NCBI GenBank assembly: GCA_002794775.1
Contig: NBAY01000069.1
Location: forward strand, 1-64,000
Direction of reading: 5' to 3'
From: Porodaedalea pini
Taxonomy: Eukaryota; Basidiomycota; Agaricomycetes; Hymenochaetales; Hymenochaetaceae
DNA length: 64,000 nucleotides
In this document: positions 45,774 through 58,480 of the stretch, piece after piece
Layout of the letters: every line of letters begins with the position of its first letter
Numbering within the stretch: position 1 is the first letter of the stretch
The notes under the pieces: generated by a model
Seen by the model: only the letters and a program-made list of their open reading frames with translations
Told to the model about the DNA's origin: nothing
The model's database searches: none
Position numbers and translations under genes: made by a program

Positions 45774-46137
45774 GCAAACATCATGTGATGATCTGCATGT
45801 TGCCGCTTTGAGCCATCAAATGTTTCGGAGCTGGCCGGAGCAGGAGCATGTGTGTGACAACTAAAGAAGGAAAAAGGAAGCATCAAAAAATTGAAAGTCC
45901 GAATTTAGTCAGCATGTGGCTGTGTCGAAAGTAGGGGGTTGCGTTTGTATATTAAGATCGCCGTGCTTTGATCGAATATGGTAAAGATCGACATGTCAAT
46001 TTGACGAAGGATCGCACAGGGAGAGAAGCAGCCGTGCGAAATGTACTGCATTTCTAATGAATCCCACCGCAGCTCTCCTGACGATCTTCTAAGTTTTAGT
46101 TCCTATTTTCCTCCCCTTTTCACGGCCTTCCTTTTGT

Positions 46138-48320
46138 TTTCTCTACTTACAGCACTAGAAGCAGGACCGGCATACATAGGCGCCATGGTCATGATGATGT
46201 GCGGCTTTAAAGATGGTCGTAAGCAGAGAACCGGACTGACGAGAGGTATGCAGCTTGTATGGCATAACGTGCCTCCAGTTACGTGAATGTTATCTCGATG
46301 TCAAAATATATGCTGACACGCTCCCTTCGTAGACATACTTGTACTTTTTCTACTATCCGAAGGACTCTGCGCCAACGAAGCTGCTTGTACGTGTTGAGTA
46401 GCAGAGTAGTGAAAGATGATCTGACACTTTTTTTGTTATTCCTGGGTAGGTAGGTGTCATTTCTATGGTGAGTCCACCCTGCGTTGTTTTCGTACTTCTG
46501 GCCAAGTGCGGTTAAGGATGGTGGATACGTTTCACGTCGCATTGGGCAAGTACTGCACCTCAGGAATGATGACCATTCAGGCTCACAGCGCTTTCGGAAG
46601 TCTCTCATGCTATGTACTACTGCCTGGCGCGTTGAAGACAGACGATTGGTTTTGCGATCCTTTCTGACGTTGCAACAAAGGTGACAAATTACAACAGCCT
46701 TGCTGCCCTCGGTACCGAAGTTTCGTGCGTCTCAGTTAAAGGACATATCGGGTATGTGTCATTGACATGATCGGCGTAGGTCTTCTGTGTGTGCGTTTTT
46801 TGCTTGACGATTTTGATCTCTGCATATTTACCAGAAGTTTCTAGCTCTCGTTGGGCATAAACGTCGTCATGGCGTTTGTAGTGCAAATGTCTGTCGAATG
46901 ACTCAAAATTATAGACAATAAAAATTACTAATCTCTTCATCTCGAATAGCTTCTTCATTCACAAAATTCATGGATGTAAGTCTGGTCTTCTATTTTTGTA
47001 AGTGTTGTTCCTGATTGATGCGCGACTCACAACAGTAAGTGGGAACAATTGGTGGATAACGGTTCCTACTGTACGTTGAAAGCACCATTTTCCTTGACGG
47101 AAAAATGAGCTCACACACCACTCGCCTTAGTCGGTCACGATATTGGCACATTTTGGTGCGTCATAATCAGAGCATTTAGCCCATACATCATTCTGATACG
47201 ATCGGATTACCTCATTAAGGGTTTGGTATGGGTGAGTCTGTCTGGTAGCTAGCTATATCTTCCGCGACTAGCACTGAGACCGATGGAATACAGAAACGAT
47301 GGCAGGATTGTGAGCTCAGACAATCATGAGTACCCAACGAGTCCTGAATTGATGCTTATGTCTCAACCTAGCTTTGTCAAAAAAGAGCTCAGACACTTGT
47401 CGCAGCTGAATGTTCGTGTGCATTCGCAGAATAGGCTAACTCCCCTGTCCTTGTGCTTATACCCGGACTTCCCCCTCTTCTTAGCATATTGCCGCACTAC
47501 CGTTCGCAGTGACGGCAGTGTTGTCTGATATCGTGATCACTGTTGCATTGTGCTTTCTGCTCCAGAACAGAAAGACTATGTTCCGACCGTACGTCCTTCA
47601 ATGTTTTCAGTGGCGCGCGCTCGGAATGACCAGATTTATCATGGCAGAACCAACACGCTTCTCAACTACCTTATTATATATGCTATTAACAGGTGCTTAC
47701 TGACTTCAACGAAGTATTATGGCTGTGATAGAAGTTGTTGTAGTAAGCCTGCTTCATGAGGCAAGCAATGGGCTGATGGTTATGACATGACGTTACGGCA
47801 GTTCGTCTCGCTTCCTGGAACGTTTTGGTTCTTCGCAGTTGACTTCGTGAGCCCTCGGCGCTCTCTTGCCATATTTATTTTTGCTTATAACTTATCTAAA
47901 CACATAATCGGGAAATGTGAGACGTCTGCTGAACAGCGTCGCTTTTCTTTATCCCTTATTGATGCTGATTGCAGGCTACGCGAACTCGCTCCTCGCGACG
48001 TTGAACTCACGTCAGGCACTGCGCGGCAAGGGTCTCGATACGGAGAGCGGACCGGTGCTGTCGACGTTGGAGGGCTTTACGCCCACGGCCCTCGAAATTG
48101 CGGGAGTTACGCCATCGATGCTCTCGCGCAGCAAGATGTCGGCTCAGGTAAGATCGTTCCGTCTTACCGAAATCGCTTTACATGTACCGAACTTCAACTG
48201 TAGACCGGGCGCATGCCGCTAAGCTTTGATGATACATCTCGGTCAGCTGAGACGAAGTCGACAGAACTAAAAGAACTGAAGGCAGTAAAAACTCATTTCA
48301 CATTTCTGTTTATCATTTAG
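46138..48320 (+). CDS. DUF6534-like multi-pass membrane protein, possibly decayed
   Basis: Fragments appear in order along the plus strand: GPAYIGAMV (about 46166), TYLYFFYYPKDSAPTKLLV (about 46333-46389), DTFHVALGKY (about 46522), SDIVITVALCFLLQNRKTMF (about 47525), TLLNYLIIYAINRCLLTS (about 47655-47705) and GYANSLLATLNSRQALRGKG (about 47971-48030). After one more intron it ends near 48320. This is the pattern of Agaricomycete DUF6534 proteins with about seven membrane helices and a SLLATLNxRxxLRG signature. The joins in the first half do not all keep frame, so it may be a pseudogene. Function is unknown. Confidence 0.5.
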
Positions 48321-49240
48321 TAAAACTGATGGTATATTTACTAGACACCTGCGGATGATTTGCGGGCACAAATGTCGGTTGTTTCACGCAGTGAGGGATG
48401 CTCCTCGTTCACCTTTGATCATAATGACATTTCTGTGTAGACGTGTGGTTTAATCTTATATTCATTTTTATGCTTCCCCTCATATCTCATCTTTTCAACC
48501 TCCCTGTCAGAACTTTGTGTCTTATATGACAATTTTCAGAATTAATATTGTGAGCTCGACCGAAGATTTAGGTCCGCGCGGAGGTGGCGGAACAAGCCGA
48601 AGTCTCGTTTCGTTCGTCTTGACCGCCACCCTCGCCGCGTCGCAACCGCTCACTCGCTAGAGCATTTTCTTTGCTGACCCACCCTCTACTCCCATTAATA
48701 TGGTGTTTTACCTCATGTACTATGGTATACTCAATTCTGGTCGATTCTCTACGTTCTCTTAAATGTCTGTTGCTCCCTCCCACCACACCTCTTTGCTCTT
48801 ATCATGCCCGCCCGCCCTGTTGAACCTCTCTGACTCCACTCTCTTGCAGTTCTCATTGCAGGCAGAACGATGGAATCCGGAGACGATTCACGCGGCTGAC
48901 ACCTATCTCTTTTTCTCCTCTCTTCTCTCTCGCAATGCACAAATATCTACATTGATCACATGTAATACATAAAACTCCGCAATCTAACTTATAATGCGAC
49001 GCGAACGCTCCTTTGATTTGTCTGCTAGACTGTGTAGTCCGTTCATTATATGCATACGTCTCTGCAAAGCTTGTCTCTATCGACATATGCTTTTGTGCGT
49101 GCTCTGTCGGTGCAGCAAGCTGTACCGACGGGATGGGGCATGGGAGACGATGCTCGTCGCAGCCAAACAACGCGTCAATAGACACAAACAACAAAACGCC
49201 GATAAATTTCGCCTCGGGCCTTTCTTGGCACTTGACTCCG
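48321..49240. other. Intergenic, no gene seen
   Basis: This stretch has no gene on either strand. Pyrimidine-rich patches occur around 48,460-48,930. Confidence 0.45.
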
Positions 49241-50165
49241 ATGTCTGTCTCAAAGTACTTCAACCCGCACAACGCTGCGATATCTACTGAGCCGTGTACA
49301 CGTTCACAAATCTTTGGAGATGGCGAAGCTGAGGCGGTCGGGGCGGCTTCGACGCTCAGAGATGAATTTTATCAAGATGAGTTGAGGTGGTTGGAAGACC
49401 ACCTGCGTTCTTCCCTCGTTTATGGGCCGAGTAACGTAAATCTCGGAGAGACACGACCTCGTAAACGATGGAGGACTGGCGAGAAAGACAGCGATTCATC
49501 ATCATCACTATTTGGTGTGTGCTCATTACTGGACGCTCATGGGTTTTACATTATATTGAGGATAATGCCTTTTGCTTGTAGACTTCCGCCTACTATCAGG
49601 AGATGGCTCGTTGCACAAGATAAACATTCAGCCGAAACCTCCACAAGCCATTCGGTCAGTTTTCATCTGGCTCTAAAACTCGATACGCATGTACAAGTAA
49701 CGTTTACAGGATCGTTGAACGCGAATACGAAGACTGCGCAAAGCGTGCGGAGGTGAGAATGAGGCAAGCAGAAGATGCCGCCGTTGATTTCGCGTGGGTT
49801 ATGTCGCAGTCTCGGTTGTCCTTTCCTGTAAGTCAGAAATGGACAGGCTCCAAGCGTACTCGATGGCGTACTGACTAACTCTTGTGAACCAGGCCTCGTC
49901 AAATAACATCAAAGAACGTCGTATGTTACCCGCGTCTACTGGCTCGCTGCTCGACACTTCGTCAAATATCCTTGTTATGGAGTGCCCGAAGACCTCAGTC
50001 CAGCTTCCTCTGCATCTGAGAACACAAGCTGCGACACCAAGCCCTCATGGTTTAAAGGGTAGACTATGCTGCCCACTACTTCCAGTGTTCCCGCCCTCGA
50101 TTGTAGAGGGGAGACGACGGAGACTGCGACCCTCGCCTAGGCGCCGGCTTGTTCTCGACTCTTAA
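49241..50165 (+). CDS. Hypothetical protein, unrecognised
   Basis: A multi-exon plus-strand model fits: 49241-49514, an exon with FRLLSGDGSLHKINIQPKPPQAI (about 49582-49650), an exon with IVEREYEDCAKRAEVRMRQAED (about 49711-49829), and a last part from about 49893. All introns are short GT-AG with matching phases. The protein begins MSVSKYFNPHNAAI and contains an acidic helical region (LRDEFYQDELRWLEDHLRS) and a short coiled coil. The C-terminus is basic and may be affected by an unrecognised intron near 50060. No family is recognised. It converges with the exchanger gene. Confidence 0.55.
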
Positions 50166-50476
50166 TTGTAATTTGGACGATTGGATTCCTTTGGTACTTC
50201 GACTATGCGTATTACTTCGTTTGAAATACTTATTGTATGTCCTCCTTTTGCAACGTATCTGTGCATGTTTTTCTCCGAGGATATCATGCCTTCAAGGCCC
50301 CTTTCTACTGATAGCTAGCTCGTAGCATTCTTCCTGTACAAGATCCCCAATAGCTCACCTATCAAATCCAACTCGGCAACACATTGCAGAGAAAAAAAGA
50401 AGAAACGTTCAAATAAACACAGCGAATGAGAGGGATAAACATGAAGGAGTCCAAGTAAAGCGATGAATAGCGTATG
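50166..50476. other. Convergent 3' intergenic region
   Basis: This 311-bp spacer holds the 3' ends of the hypothetical gene and the exchanger. No other feature is seen. Confidence 0.45.
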
Positions 50477-53076
50477 CTACCGCCTGATCTCGACGGTGAT
50501 GCTGATAACCATGATGATGATATACGAAAGCACGAGGAAGATGCCCCAGCCACGTGTAAGGTGGTATCCGTTCAACGGGACGCAAACGAGCGTCGCGAGG
50601 AGGAGCGCAAGCAAGCCGACGGTACTCACGAGGAGCGTCGTGCTGAAGTCAAGCGCGTACGGCGCACCGCCCGCTGCGCGCACGACGGCCGTACCAGACA
50701 CGCCGACGCCGAGCAGGATATTGAGCATCGGCCCGCCGAAGCACGCGGAGAAGCCCATCACGGGCGCGAAGGCTGCGACGGATATGTTTGCGACGAAGTC
50801 GGCGAGTGAGTTACCGACTGCGAAGATGGTAAGGCCGATGATGGCGTCGCTCAGACCGAAGATGAAGCCAAAGGTCTAGACAGAGGTTATCAGTTCAATG
50901 CTGAGACATGGCTGAGTAGAAGAGACAGACCTTGAGGACGTTGACGACCTCGTCTGCGATGGCCATAATCCATACCACAGCAACGAAGAAGCCCATGAAG
51001 CATCGCGCCATCTGCGCAACGGGATCGTTCCCCCTGTCTGCAAAAGCCAGCACGAGAAGCGCCGCCACGCCGCCCCCAATCGCCGTCGCGATGAGTAGCC
51101 ACGCCTCGCGGTGCGTGTCCATGCCGGAGAACAGCACGGCGACGCAGAATAGCGGGCCGAGCAGCACCTGCGCTGCCATCAGCCACTTGTTGAATTTCAG
51201 TTCATGCATCTCCTCCTGCACATCTTCCTCCGCGGTGAGTACGCGCTCTATGCCTTCTTCCTCAAAATCGACGAGACGAGCCTCCGGGACATCCACAGTC
51301 ATCCGGGCTCCGACCTTCTCCTCTGCATCTACAGCTCCGCGCGGTGTGACGTGCACGGGCAGCGTCACCGTAAGGAAGAGGACCGCAGGGGCGGCGAGGA
51401 TAGATGCAATCATCCCTAGCGTGCTCTTCTCACGGAAGTTGTGCAGCGTCGGGAAGAGCACGTGCAGCGCATGACGGCATGCATGCAGGATGCATTGCCT
51501 TCGATTGCGAGGGAGCATGTGCACATGGCCGTGGGACGCGGATCCGCCTGGTGAACTCAGCAGGCCGAGCGCTCCTGCGTCGAAGGAGACTTCTGAGCTG
51601 GGTGAGGCGGGCGTTGTTGATATAAGAGGTATTTGGGCATCGCGGCCCCGCGGTACGGAGAGGTTTGGAGGCGCACTCACGGTTTCTGCATCCGTGTCCT
51701 GTAAAGCAACGGCTTGTGAAAGCGGCGATCGCGAATGCAAGGGCAGAGCAGTGTCCCAGCGGTCCTGACTCGTTGCCGAGTGACTTGACTGCGAAGATGC
51801 GCGGCGCGAGAGCGAGGAGCGCGAATGCGAGTGGTAGTGTCCGCCAACATATGGCGAGACGGGGCTCTCGAACGCGCTGAGTGCGGCGCCGGCCGATTGG
51901 TGCTGCAGCGAGGCGACGACCTGCCGGAACTCAAGCGCACCGACGAGCGAGAAGGAGGGCATCTGTGAGAGGTGCGGCGACAGGGAGGGGGACGGTGAGC
52001 GAGAGTGAGAACGCGGACGGAGTTGCGCGGTGTCAATCCCGAGCGCTGGCGGCGCTGTCGGGCTAGAGTGTGCTCGCGCTCGTTGCGGCGAGGGTGCAGG
52101 AATTGAGAGATATTCCGAAGCTATAGAGAAATCAGCGGTGGTCTCGTAGGTTGAAGCAAGCCAACGCACGATCGTCCCTGTACGGCTCTGGCAATTCCTC
52201 TTCGGCATATTCTCCACGGACGATAGCCTCGAGTTGTTTCCTGCGGAACTGTCTCCGATCCCACCAGCTCCCTACAATCACAACAATAACGTAGACTGCA
52301 TATAGAGCGATAAGCGTCGCCGCCTCCCATGCCTGTATCTTGCCATCCCAGAGGATGACCAAGAGCAGCGCAACCGCCGTGGTAAAGAAACCCACGTCCC
52401 GCATGAACGGCCGTGCGTCCACAGAGAAGGGGCGTATAATGCACATCGCACCCGCGACAACAGACACGATGAAGCTCGCCGCACCGAGGAGCTCGCCAAT
52501 AGCGAGTGCGCCCGCACCCGCGCGCATGGCGGAGAACGTGCTGAAGACGTCGGGCGAGCCGTTCCCGAGCGCGAGGAACGTGACGCCCGCGACGTTCTCG
52601 TCGAGCCCGAGGCGCTGCGCGAGCGTCGCGAGGTTCGGACAGAAGAAGTCTGATGCGCTGATGCCTAGCGTGCTGAAGAGGAAGACGAGCCAGACGAGGA
52701 GCCCCGCGAAGACCAGCGGGCGTGCCGTGGGTGCCGTGCAGAAGTAGTTCTGGACGTATGGGATGGAGAGCACGGTATTTGATGCTGCGCAGCTTTGCTG
52801 GACGTATGCGCATTGCTCCTCGACGGGCACAGAGAGCGGGGCGCATTGCTCGCCGCCGACGCTCCGCTTCACGACCGCGCTGAGAACGCTGTCTGAGATA
52901 GTTGAACCATAGCGACCTTGCGACCAAAGAACGGCTTGGACGACGATGGCGATTACGAAGACGAGTCTCAACAGACCTGAACTAGGCGTCATGCGAGCTC
53001 CGTCGTTGTCGTAAGCAGTGGTGAAGAATTCATGCAGGACGTCCTCGACGTCAGAGTGAGGCAGCTCAGCGCACAC
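50477..53076 (-). CDS. CCX-type cation/calcium exchanger
   Basis: Three exons (52170-53076, 50931-52120, 50477-50875) give 831 residues from Met 53076; an alternative start is Met 52992, just before the first hydrophobic helix. Two clusters of membrane helices carry the exchanger alpha repeats: ENVAGVTFLALGNGSPDVFSTF in the N-terminal half, and GLTIFAVGNSLADFVANISVA followed by GPMLNILLGVG in the C-terminal half. This is the CCX/NCLX branch of Na+(K+)/Ca2+ exchangers, expected in an endomembrane or mitochondrial membrane. A cytosolic loop of about 300 residues lies between them, rich in Ser, His and Arg, and probably regulatory. Intron 1 is only 49 nt. Confidence 0.88.
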
Positions 53077-53219
53077 GCGTTTTCAAGTTTCAGCACATGG
53101 TCCAAAAAAAGTTATCATTTTTATTCCATAAAGTCACAATATTAATAACCCGGTCGTTAAAATCCATACACATAGCAAATTCGTCCAAAAAGTGGGGAAC
53201 GTGGAAGTAGAAAAGAAAA

Positions 53220-54012
53220 CTAGAGGCTGTTGAAGAACGCCAAAAGAGCAGGTAGCGCCAGACCTAATCCAACGAAGCCGTTTCTCGTGGTACCCGAAGT
53301 GTTGGAAGTGGTGCTGCTAGGCGCGGACGTCGTAGGCGTAGTAACGGTCGCAGTCGATTTGGAGGTCACCGAGATACTGGCAGGGATCAGCGAAAGCGAG
53401 TTTGACAAGCTCGATCCTGCTGAGCCAGTACCCGAGAACGTAATGCTTGGGGTCACCGAACCCGACGCCCCTGTCGCGGTGCCCGAAGCGCTGCCCGTCA
53501 CACTGCCGGCCCCTAGCGAAACACCGATAAGACTGACAGCACCCGACTCCGTGATCACCGTTGCGGAGGAGCCTTCGCTGATATTCTCCGTGCAGACCGC
53601 TTGGCCGTTCGAAATGCCACAGTGTACGTCGACGAAGAACGACGCCTGCTCGGTCACGATGACGGCGCCCTCCGATACGTGCGTCGCGCCCTGCACCATT
53701 GTCACTATAGTATTATGAGCTTGAGGACAGTTTGGAAGAAAAGATGACTTTAAGGCTACGCACTCGTGAAGGGTATACCAAGCGTGTCGAACGTTCCGGA
53801 TAGCACGTATGTCGTGCCGTCAGCCCCCGTGCCTATTGCCTCTCCTTGCAGCCCATCGCCCTGGAATCCTACCGGGAACAGCGAAGCGGTAGACACCTGT
53901 GCTCGCACGACTGATTAAAAAAATCATCAACACCCGCTCGTTGTCTCTTGTCTCAGTTCACTCTGAACTCACCGTTCGCAACAGCGAGAACAAACAAAGC
54001 CAACGCGATCAT
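53220..54012 (-). CDS. GPI-anchored Ser/Thr-rich secreted protein
   Basis: Three exons (53973-54012, 53764-53910, 53220-53704) give 223 residues. It begins with a signal peptide (MIALALFVLAVANVVRAQ) and then a compact domain containing two Cys (HCGISNGQAVCTE). The last 100 residues are Ser/Thr/Gly-rich, so probably O-glycosylated, and end with a GPI signal (NGFVGLGLALPALLAFFNSL). This is a typical cell-wall or plasma-membrane surface protein of fungi; no enzymatic domain is seen. A TATAAAA box lies 119 bp upstream of the start. Confidence 0.75.
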
Positions 54013-54130
54013 CTCTAGATTGACGATGAGTAGACGCGTCCCTCGCTATCCGCGTCGAGTTGGCTGAAGAGCGTCAACGACGGGCTCGCTATGGGGGCGT
54101 TAAAAGAATGCATCATGCTCTAGCCACGCG

Positions 54131-54137
54131 TTTTATA
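54131..54137 (-). promoter_or_regulatory. Candidate TATA box for the GPI-protein gene
   Basis: TATAAAA on the minus strand lies 119 bp upstream of the start codon. Confidence 0.45.
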
Positions 54138-55118
54138 TGATGGCCAGGAGCGGCCTTCCTCGAGCCGATCAAAGCAAGAGACTGAACCTTATTATTTTAC
54201 TAACCTTCTTAAGGCATTATTTGACCTGCCACTTTATCCAGCTTTTAGCAGAAATAACTCATAGATCGAGTGTATGTCTACAAGATTGAGAAAGAAAGAA
54301 AAGTCCTAACTTGCCCTTTCGTTCCCGGACTATACTCTGCCAGTGAGATTGAATGGTGCTCTGATTTTTTTTTATTTTTTTTATTTTTATTTTTTATTTG
54401 CTGTAATGAAACTTTTAAAGCAGTGCATCCGTTCATCCTGTGTGATCAGAACAGCTTCATGACATGTGGTCCAGGGCACTTCTAGATCTGGGAGCTTTGG
54501 AGAGAATGCTCTCATACGTACGTGTACACAGAGAAACTGGTGTGCGTATCCATCTTTGCAGAGATGAATCCAGGCTGTCAAAGCACTGGGAGGTGGAGCA
54601 AAAGCATTAGAAGAGTCAAACCGAGGAAAGTTATCTTGATAAATCGAACAGAAAGGCTGATGTACAAGAATTGAAAGACTAAGCAAACATGCAAGACGAA
54701 TATTACAGCCATTTGCAAAACTATAGTCTTTCATACCTCCTCGAGACAACCTAATTTTGATCTTAAGTGCAGTACTAGTGTGCACCCTTGTGCAAGTCCG
54801 AATCAACAACATGTTGACAGTAAGTCTTCAGACGCGGTCAAAGACACTCCGAGGCTCCGCTATCCTATTGTTCTCTTAAAAGCTCTTATAAAAGCTTTTG
54901 AATTCGCACTATGAGGAAGAGTACTAGTACTCGCCGGCAAGATCGGAACTGAAATAGGAAACCAACTACCATCATTCAATTGGATGCAATTGGCCGGCCA
55001 AGGACTAGTGTATCAGGTCCGTATCATCTATCCATTGATCTAGAAGCGAATAAAACATAAATACATGCTCGCAGTCGTTCTACATATCGAATCTATCGGG
55101 AACCCAGGGAGGTATGAC
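54138..55118. other. Intergenic, no gene seen
   Basis: There is a T-rich tract at about 54364-54402 and no supported coding frame. Confidence 0.45.
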
Positions 55119-57214
55119 CTATCTAACAAAGAGAACAGAGATGATAGCCATTACGACCTGTAATCCAAGAAGACTCCAGAACGCGTCTTGATAGCCTTTG
55201 AACTGCGAAGAGACAGGTGCATCGGTGGGCAGGTGATTATTGACTCCAATCAATATTGAGGTCATGACTAACAAAAGAGTTTAAGTTTTGTTTCTTGATC
55301 GAAAGGACAGAAGACAGAGCACACTTACTCGCCAAGCCAATTGTTGCTCCGAGCTGGAAGGATGTATTCAGAAGTGCGCCGACGACACCCTATGTCGCGG
55401 GATAAATCAGCATGAATTTAGTGCCAGTGGAGCACAAATAAAATGCACGCCATACCTCCTCTCCTTTCTTTGCACTTGCCATGAAAGCAACACTCACACC
55501 AACATATGAGATGCCGGTTCCCACCATCCCGACAACCATCCCTGGGAATATATAACTCCAATACTTATCTGGAGAGCCTGCGAGTGCGAACAGGATCGCT
55601 GCACTAGCCATGAGCAACTGTCCGATAGGCAGAAGAACCCGACGAGGGAGGCGAGATCCGTAATGCCCGCTGAGATGTGAGGAGATGCCACCTGCGACAC
55701 CGATAGGGATGCAACGCAGTGAAGCCGCCAATGGCGACCAGCCAAATATATCCTAAGGGCTTCATCAGACTCGGGAAGTCTAATAAGAATTTATTCGGCA
55801 ACCTACTTGGAATATTTCGACGAGCTGGAGCTCAGACCCGTATAAGAACCAGTAAATGCTTTAAAGTGTTATGCGTATTGGTTCATGCTTTGAATTGGCC
55901 ACTCAATCATATATTACGGCGTACCTTAGCGCATAAATAAACAAAGGCACAACGTTCTGGATACGCCATGTACTCGGAGGGACTGCTGGATCTGACACCT
56001 TTCGCTCAACAAGAAAGAAGACGAGTATGAAGACCGCAGAAAGGATGAGTGTGACGATAATCTGTGGCTTCCCCCAGCCTTCATGAAAAGCAAGTCAGAT
56101 GAGGGTCCTTATAAGAAGACAATGCTGAACCTACCGGTATGACTAGCGTCGGATATGGCATAGACGAACAAGATGAGGCCACCTGTGAGTGCACCTACGC
56201 CGGGCAAATCAAGACGACGGTCCTCGCGCAAATTGGCATCACCTGCTTGACGGCTAGGTAGCATGATAATTGAGAAAGCACAGAGAGGAAGGATCATAAT
56301 TGCCACGAGGTAGAACACTTAGAGTTCGATAGAAAGGATAACTCAGGTAAGTGTAAACTAGATAGAGTGAATCTAATCTACGAACCCCATTTCCAACCTG
56401 CTTTTGAGGTCAGGACACCACCGAGAACGAAGCCGAGAGCATTTCCGACAGCCCCACTTGCGCCGAATGCTGCGAGAGCCTGCGATTGCTCTACCGGGTC
56501 AGGGACCGTCTGGACGATGAGCGCTATCGCAGAAGGAATAGTGAGGGCTGCGCCTTCAAGCCAGTGGCGTCCGTCAACATATTTTTCAAATGAACTGGAA
56601 TAAGAACATGTACTCACCGATCCCTTGAATTGCTCTGAAGACGATGAGCATAATCGGATGTATGCTGACAGCACACAGAATACTGAAAATCCCAACGATC
56701 GCACAGCCTATGACGAAAACCGGCTTAGGGTGGTAGATGTCCGCCAGGCGTCCACCAATAAGTTGGAAGGACGCAAATGTCAGCGTATACGCTGCGATAA
56801 CCCATTGCAACTCGGACGCCTGGAAGTCTAGTGTTTCTCCGATCTAATGCGTAGAAATAGAAATGAGTCTGGTAGAAAAATCATGAGGTACTTAAGAATA
56901 CTTGCCTGTGGAAGGGCGATGATGGAAGATGAAGAACTGATGATGTCAAAAAACTGCGCCGAGCATAGTAAAGGCACGATAAGGCGACCTCTTGCACCAG
57001 TGAGTAACTTCTTCAAGCGGAATTCGTCCGTTCCGTTGACTCCAGCCTCCTGCTTTTCGACATCGCTCACAGAATCGAATCTCTCTTGTGAGATGGAGTT
57101 TGGCTTGCAGATGTCGTCTTTCGGCTGAGGAGATTCTATAGTTTCGAGGTTTACAGAACATGCAGTAGAGGCATCTCCGCAGTCTTGGAGTTGACTTTCA
57201 GTCGAAGGATACAT
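55119..57214 (-). CDS. MFS transporter, DHA2-like
   Basis: This multi-exon gene encodes a major facilitator with an acidic cytosolic N-terminus of about 70 residues. Helix 1 begins LIVPLLCSAQFFDIISSSSS. Motif A is seen as GGRLADIYHPKP and motif C as GAVGNALGFVLGGVL. A short basic loop (REDRRLDLPG) precedes GALTGGLILFVYAIS. Later exons give TWRIQNVVPLFIYAL, a segment with GSELQLVEIF, then FGWSPLAASLRCIPIGVAGG, GMVGTGISYVGVSVAF and the C-terminal LLGLQVVMAIISVLF before a TAG at 55119-55121. The order fits 14-helix drug:H+ antiporter-2 proteins. The substrate cannot be inferred. Individual intron borders were not all fixed. Confidence 0.82.
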
Positions 57215-58480
57215 CGTAGTTCAAGCGAGTCCCAGCTTTGAAGAGGGAGGCGCAGTACAGGCATGTTGCTTTATATCAGCCTCATTTTAGAGAGCGTTTA
57301 CAAACCGAAAAGAGATTAAGGCTGAGTGACGTCTCAATCTTGATACGACTCAGCACACCATAAATGCTATCTGCGAAGCATTGGTCAGTGGTGATTCAGC
57401 CATAGGGTTACAAAGATCTTCTGGTTTAATCTTAATATGTTGAGTGCCGAGTGCTGAGCTGTAATGCATGGTGATGGACATGTTCAGAAGTGGCCGCAGT
57501 GGGCGGACACGAAGCGAACTCAATAAAAAGGATCGGCGGCTTGATCGATGACACTTCCAAATTGAGCAAAACAGAACCGTACAAAACGAGAGTAGAGGAA
57601 TACTAGCTTGCCAGTGCCCTCCACCCTTAAATAAGTCTCCAATATGCGCATCGTCCGCTAACTGAGTCGCACGACGCTTTCCATCCATCCTTTATCCTCC
57701 TACTGGTTGAAATTCAGTCTAATCTATGAAAGCTGCGTGCCTACAGTCAAGCTCGAGTCACTGGCACCTCTTCAAAAATCACGTCTCCGAGTCTCTCCTT
57801 CACGCATGCGGATGAAGTGCACACTTAAGCATGAAGCGTCTATATTAATGACTTAAATGCTTATGCAGCCACTCCAAGCCGAGGAAGGTAGCTTACTGTC
57901 TATGTGGACAAATAATTAGGATGACTTCGACAGAACCCCGCGACGAGGAAGGTTCTAGCCTGAGCTTGAACTCGAATCGCTGCCAGTGGCTCAGTGCCTT
58001 TTGGTCGTTGATAAATTGAATTGGACGCGCTAACAGCTTTAGTACATAGACTTGACCACTCCTCCTGACTTGTCTTTTGCGCCTTGTTGAAGCTATTCTT
58101 TCTGTTAGAGGCTCAGGTTCAAGGTGTTGCAGACATTTTTGCGCCGTATGCTGCCTCATTTTTTCATGGGCTCATATCAACATTCGAGCTGCTCCAGCTC
58201 ATTATCAAAGGCTCAGGGGCATTCAATACGTTATGGCATTGCGGTCAACAAACTGGTACAGTCCATTCATATCTAATTATGGGCTTTCACCTGATCAGCT
58301 GTCTAGAAGCCAAATCTGCCCGAGTGCCTCGTCACCAGAAGTACCAAATATAAACGTAATCCAAAATTTACTATGCACCTGCCCTGCTCTTCGATTTGTT
58401 TGAATACTGGGTAGGCTGCATGGAGTACAGGTCTCGCACTGAAAACTAATACTTCCTGCGGTTAATTTAGTGGTTCGTAT
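57215..58480. other. Intergenic, no gene seen
   Basis: Short frames only; none has a motif. Confidence 0.4.

Larger units (their letters stand above)
43092..45957 (-). mobile_element. Non-autonomous Helitron, copy B (composite)
   Basis: On the minus strand it starts TCTTAATATACAAACG (45957) and ends hairpin-CTGG (43092). The flanks read A^...^T in that orientation, so removing it joins ...GACTGGA with TCGCCG. After removing two nested insertions (43388-44239 and 45093-45784), about 1.3 kb remains. This corresponds to copy A minus its internal duplication. Confidence 0.87.

Noticed and set aside
33475..45957. LTR retrotransposon with two inverted repeats as LTRs
   Set aside because: The repeats are inverted, not direct, lack TG...CA ends and target duplications, and their termini and hairpin match Helitrons.
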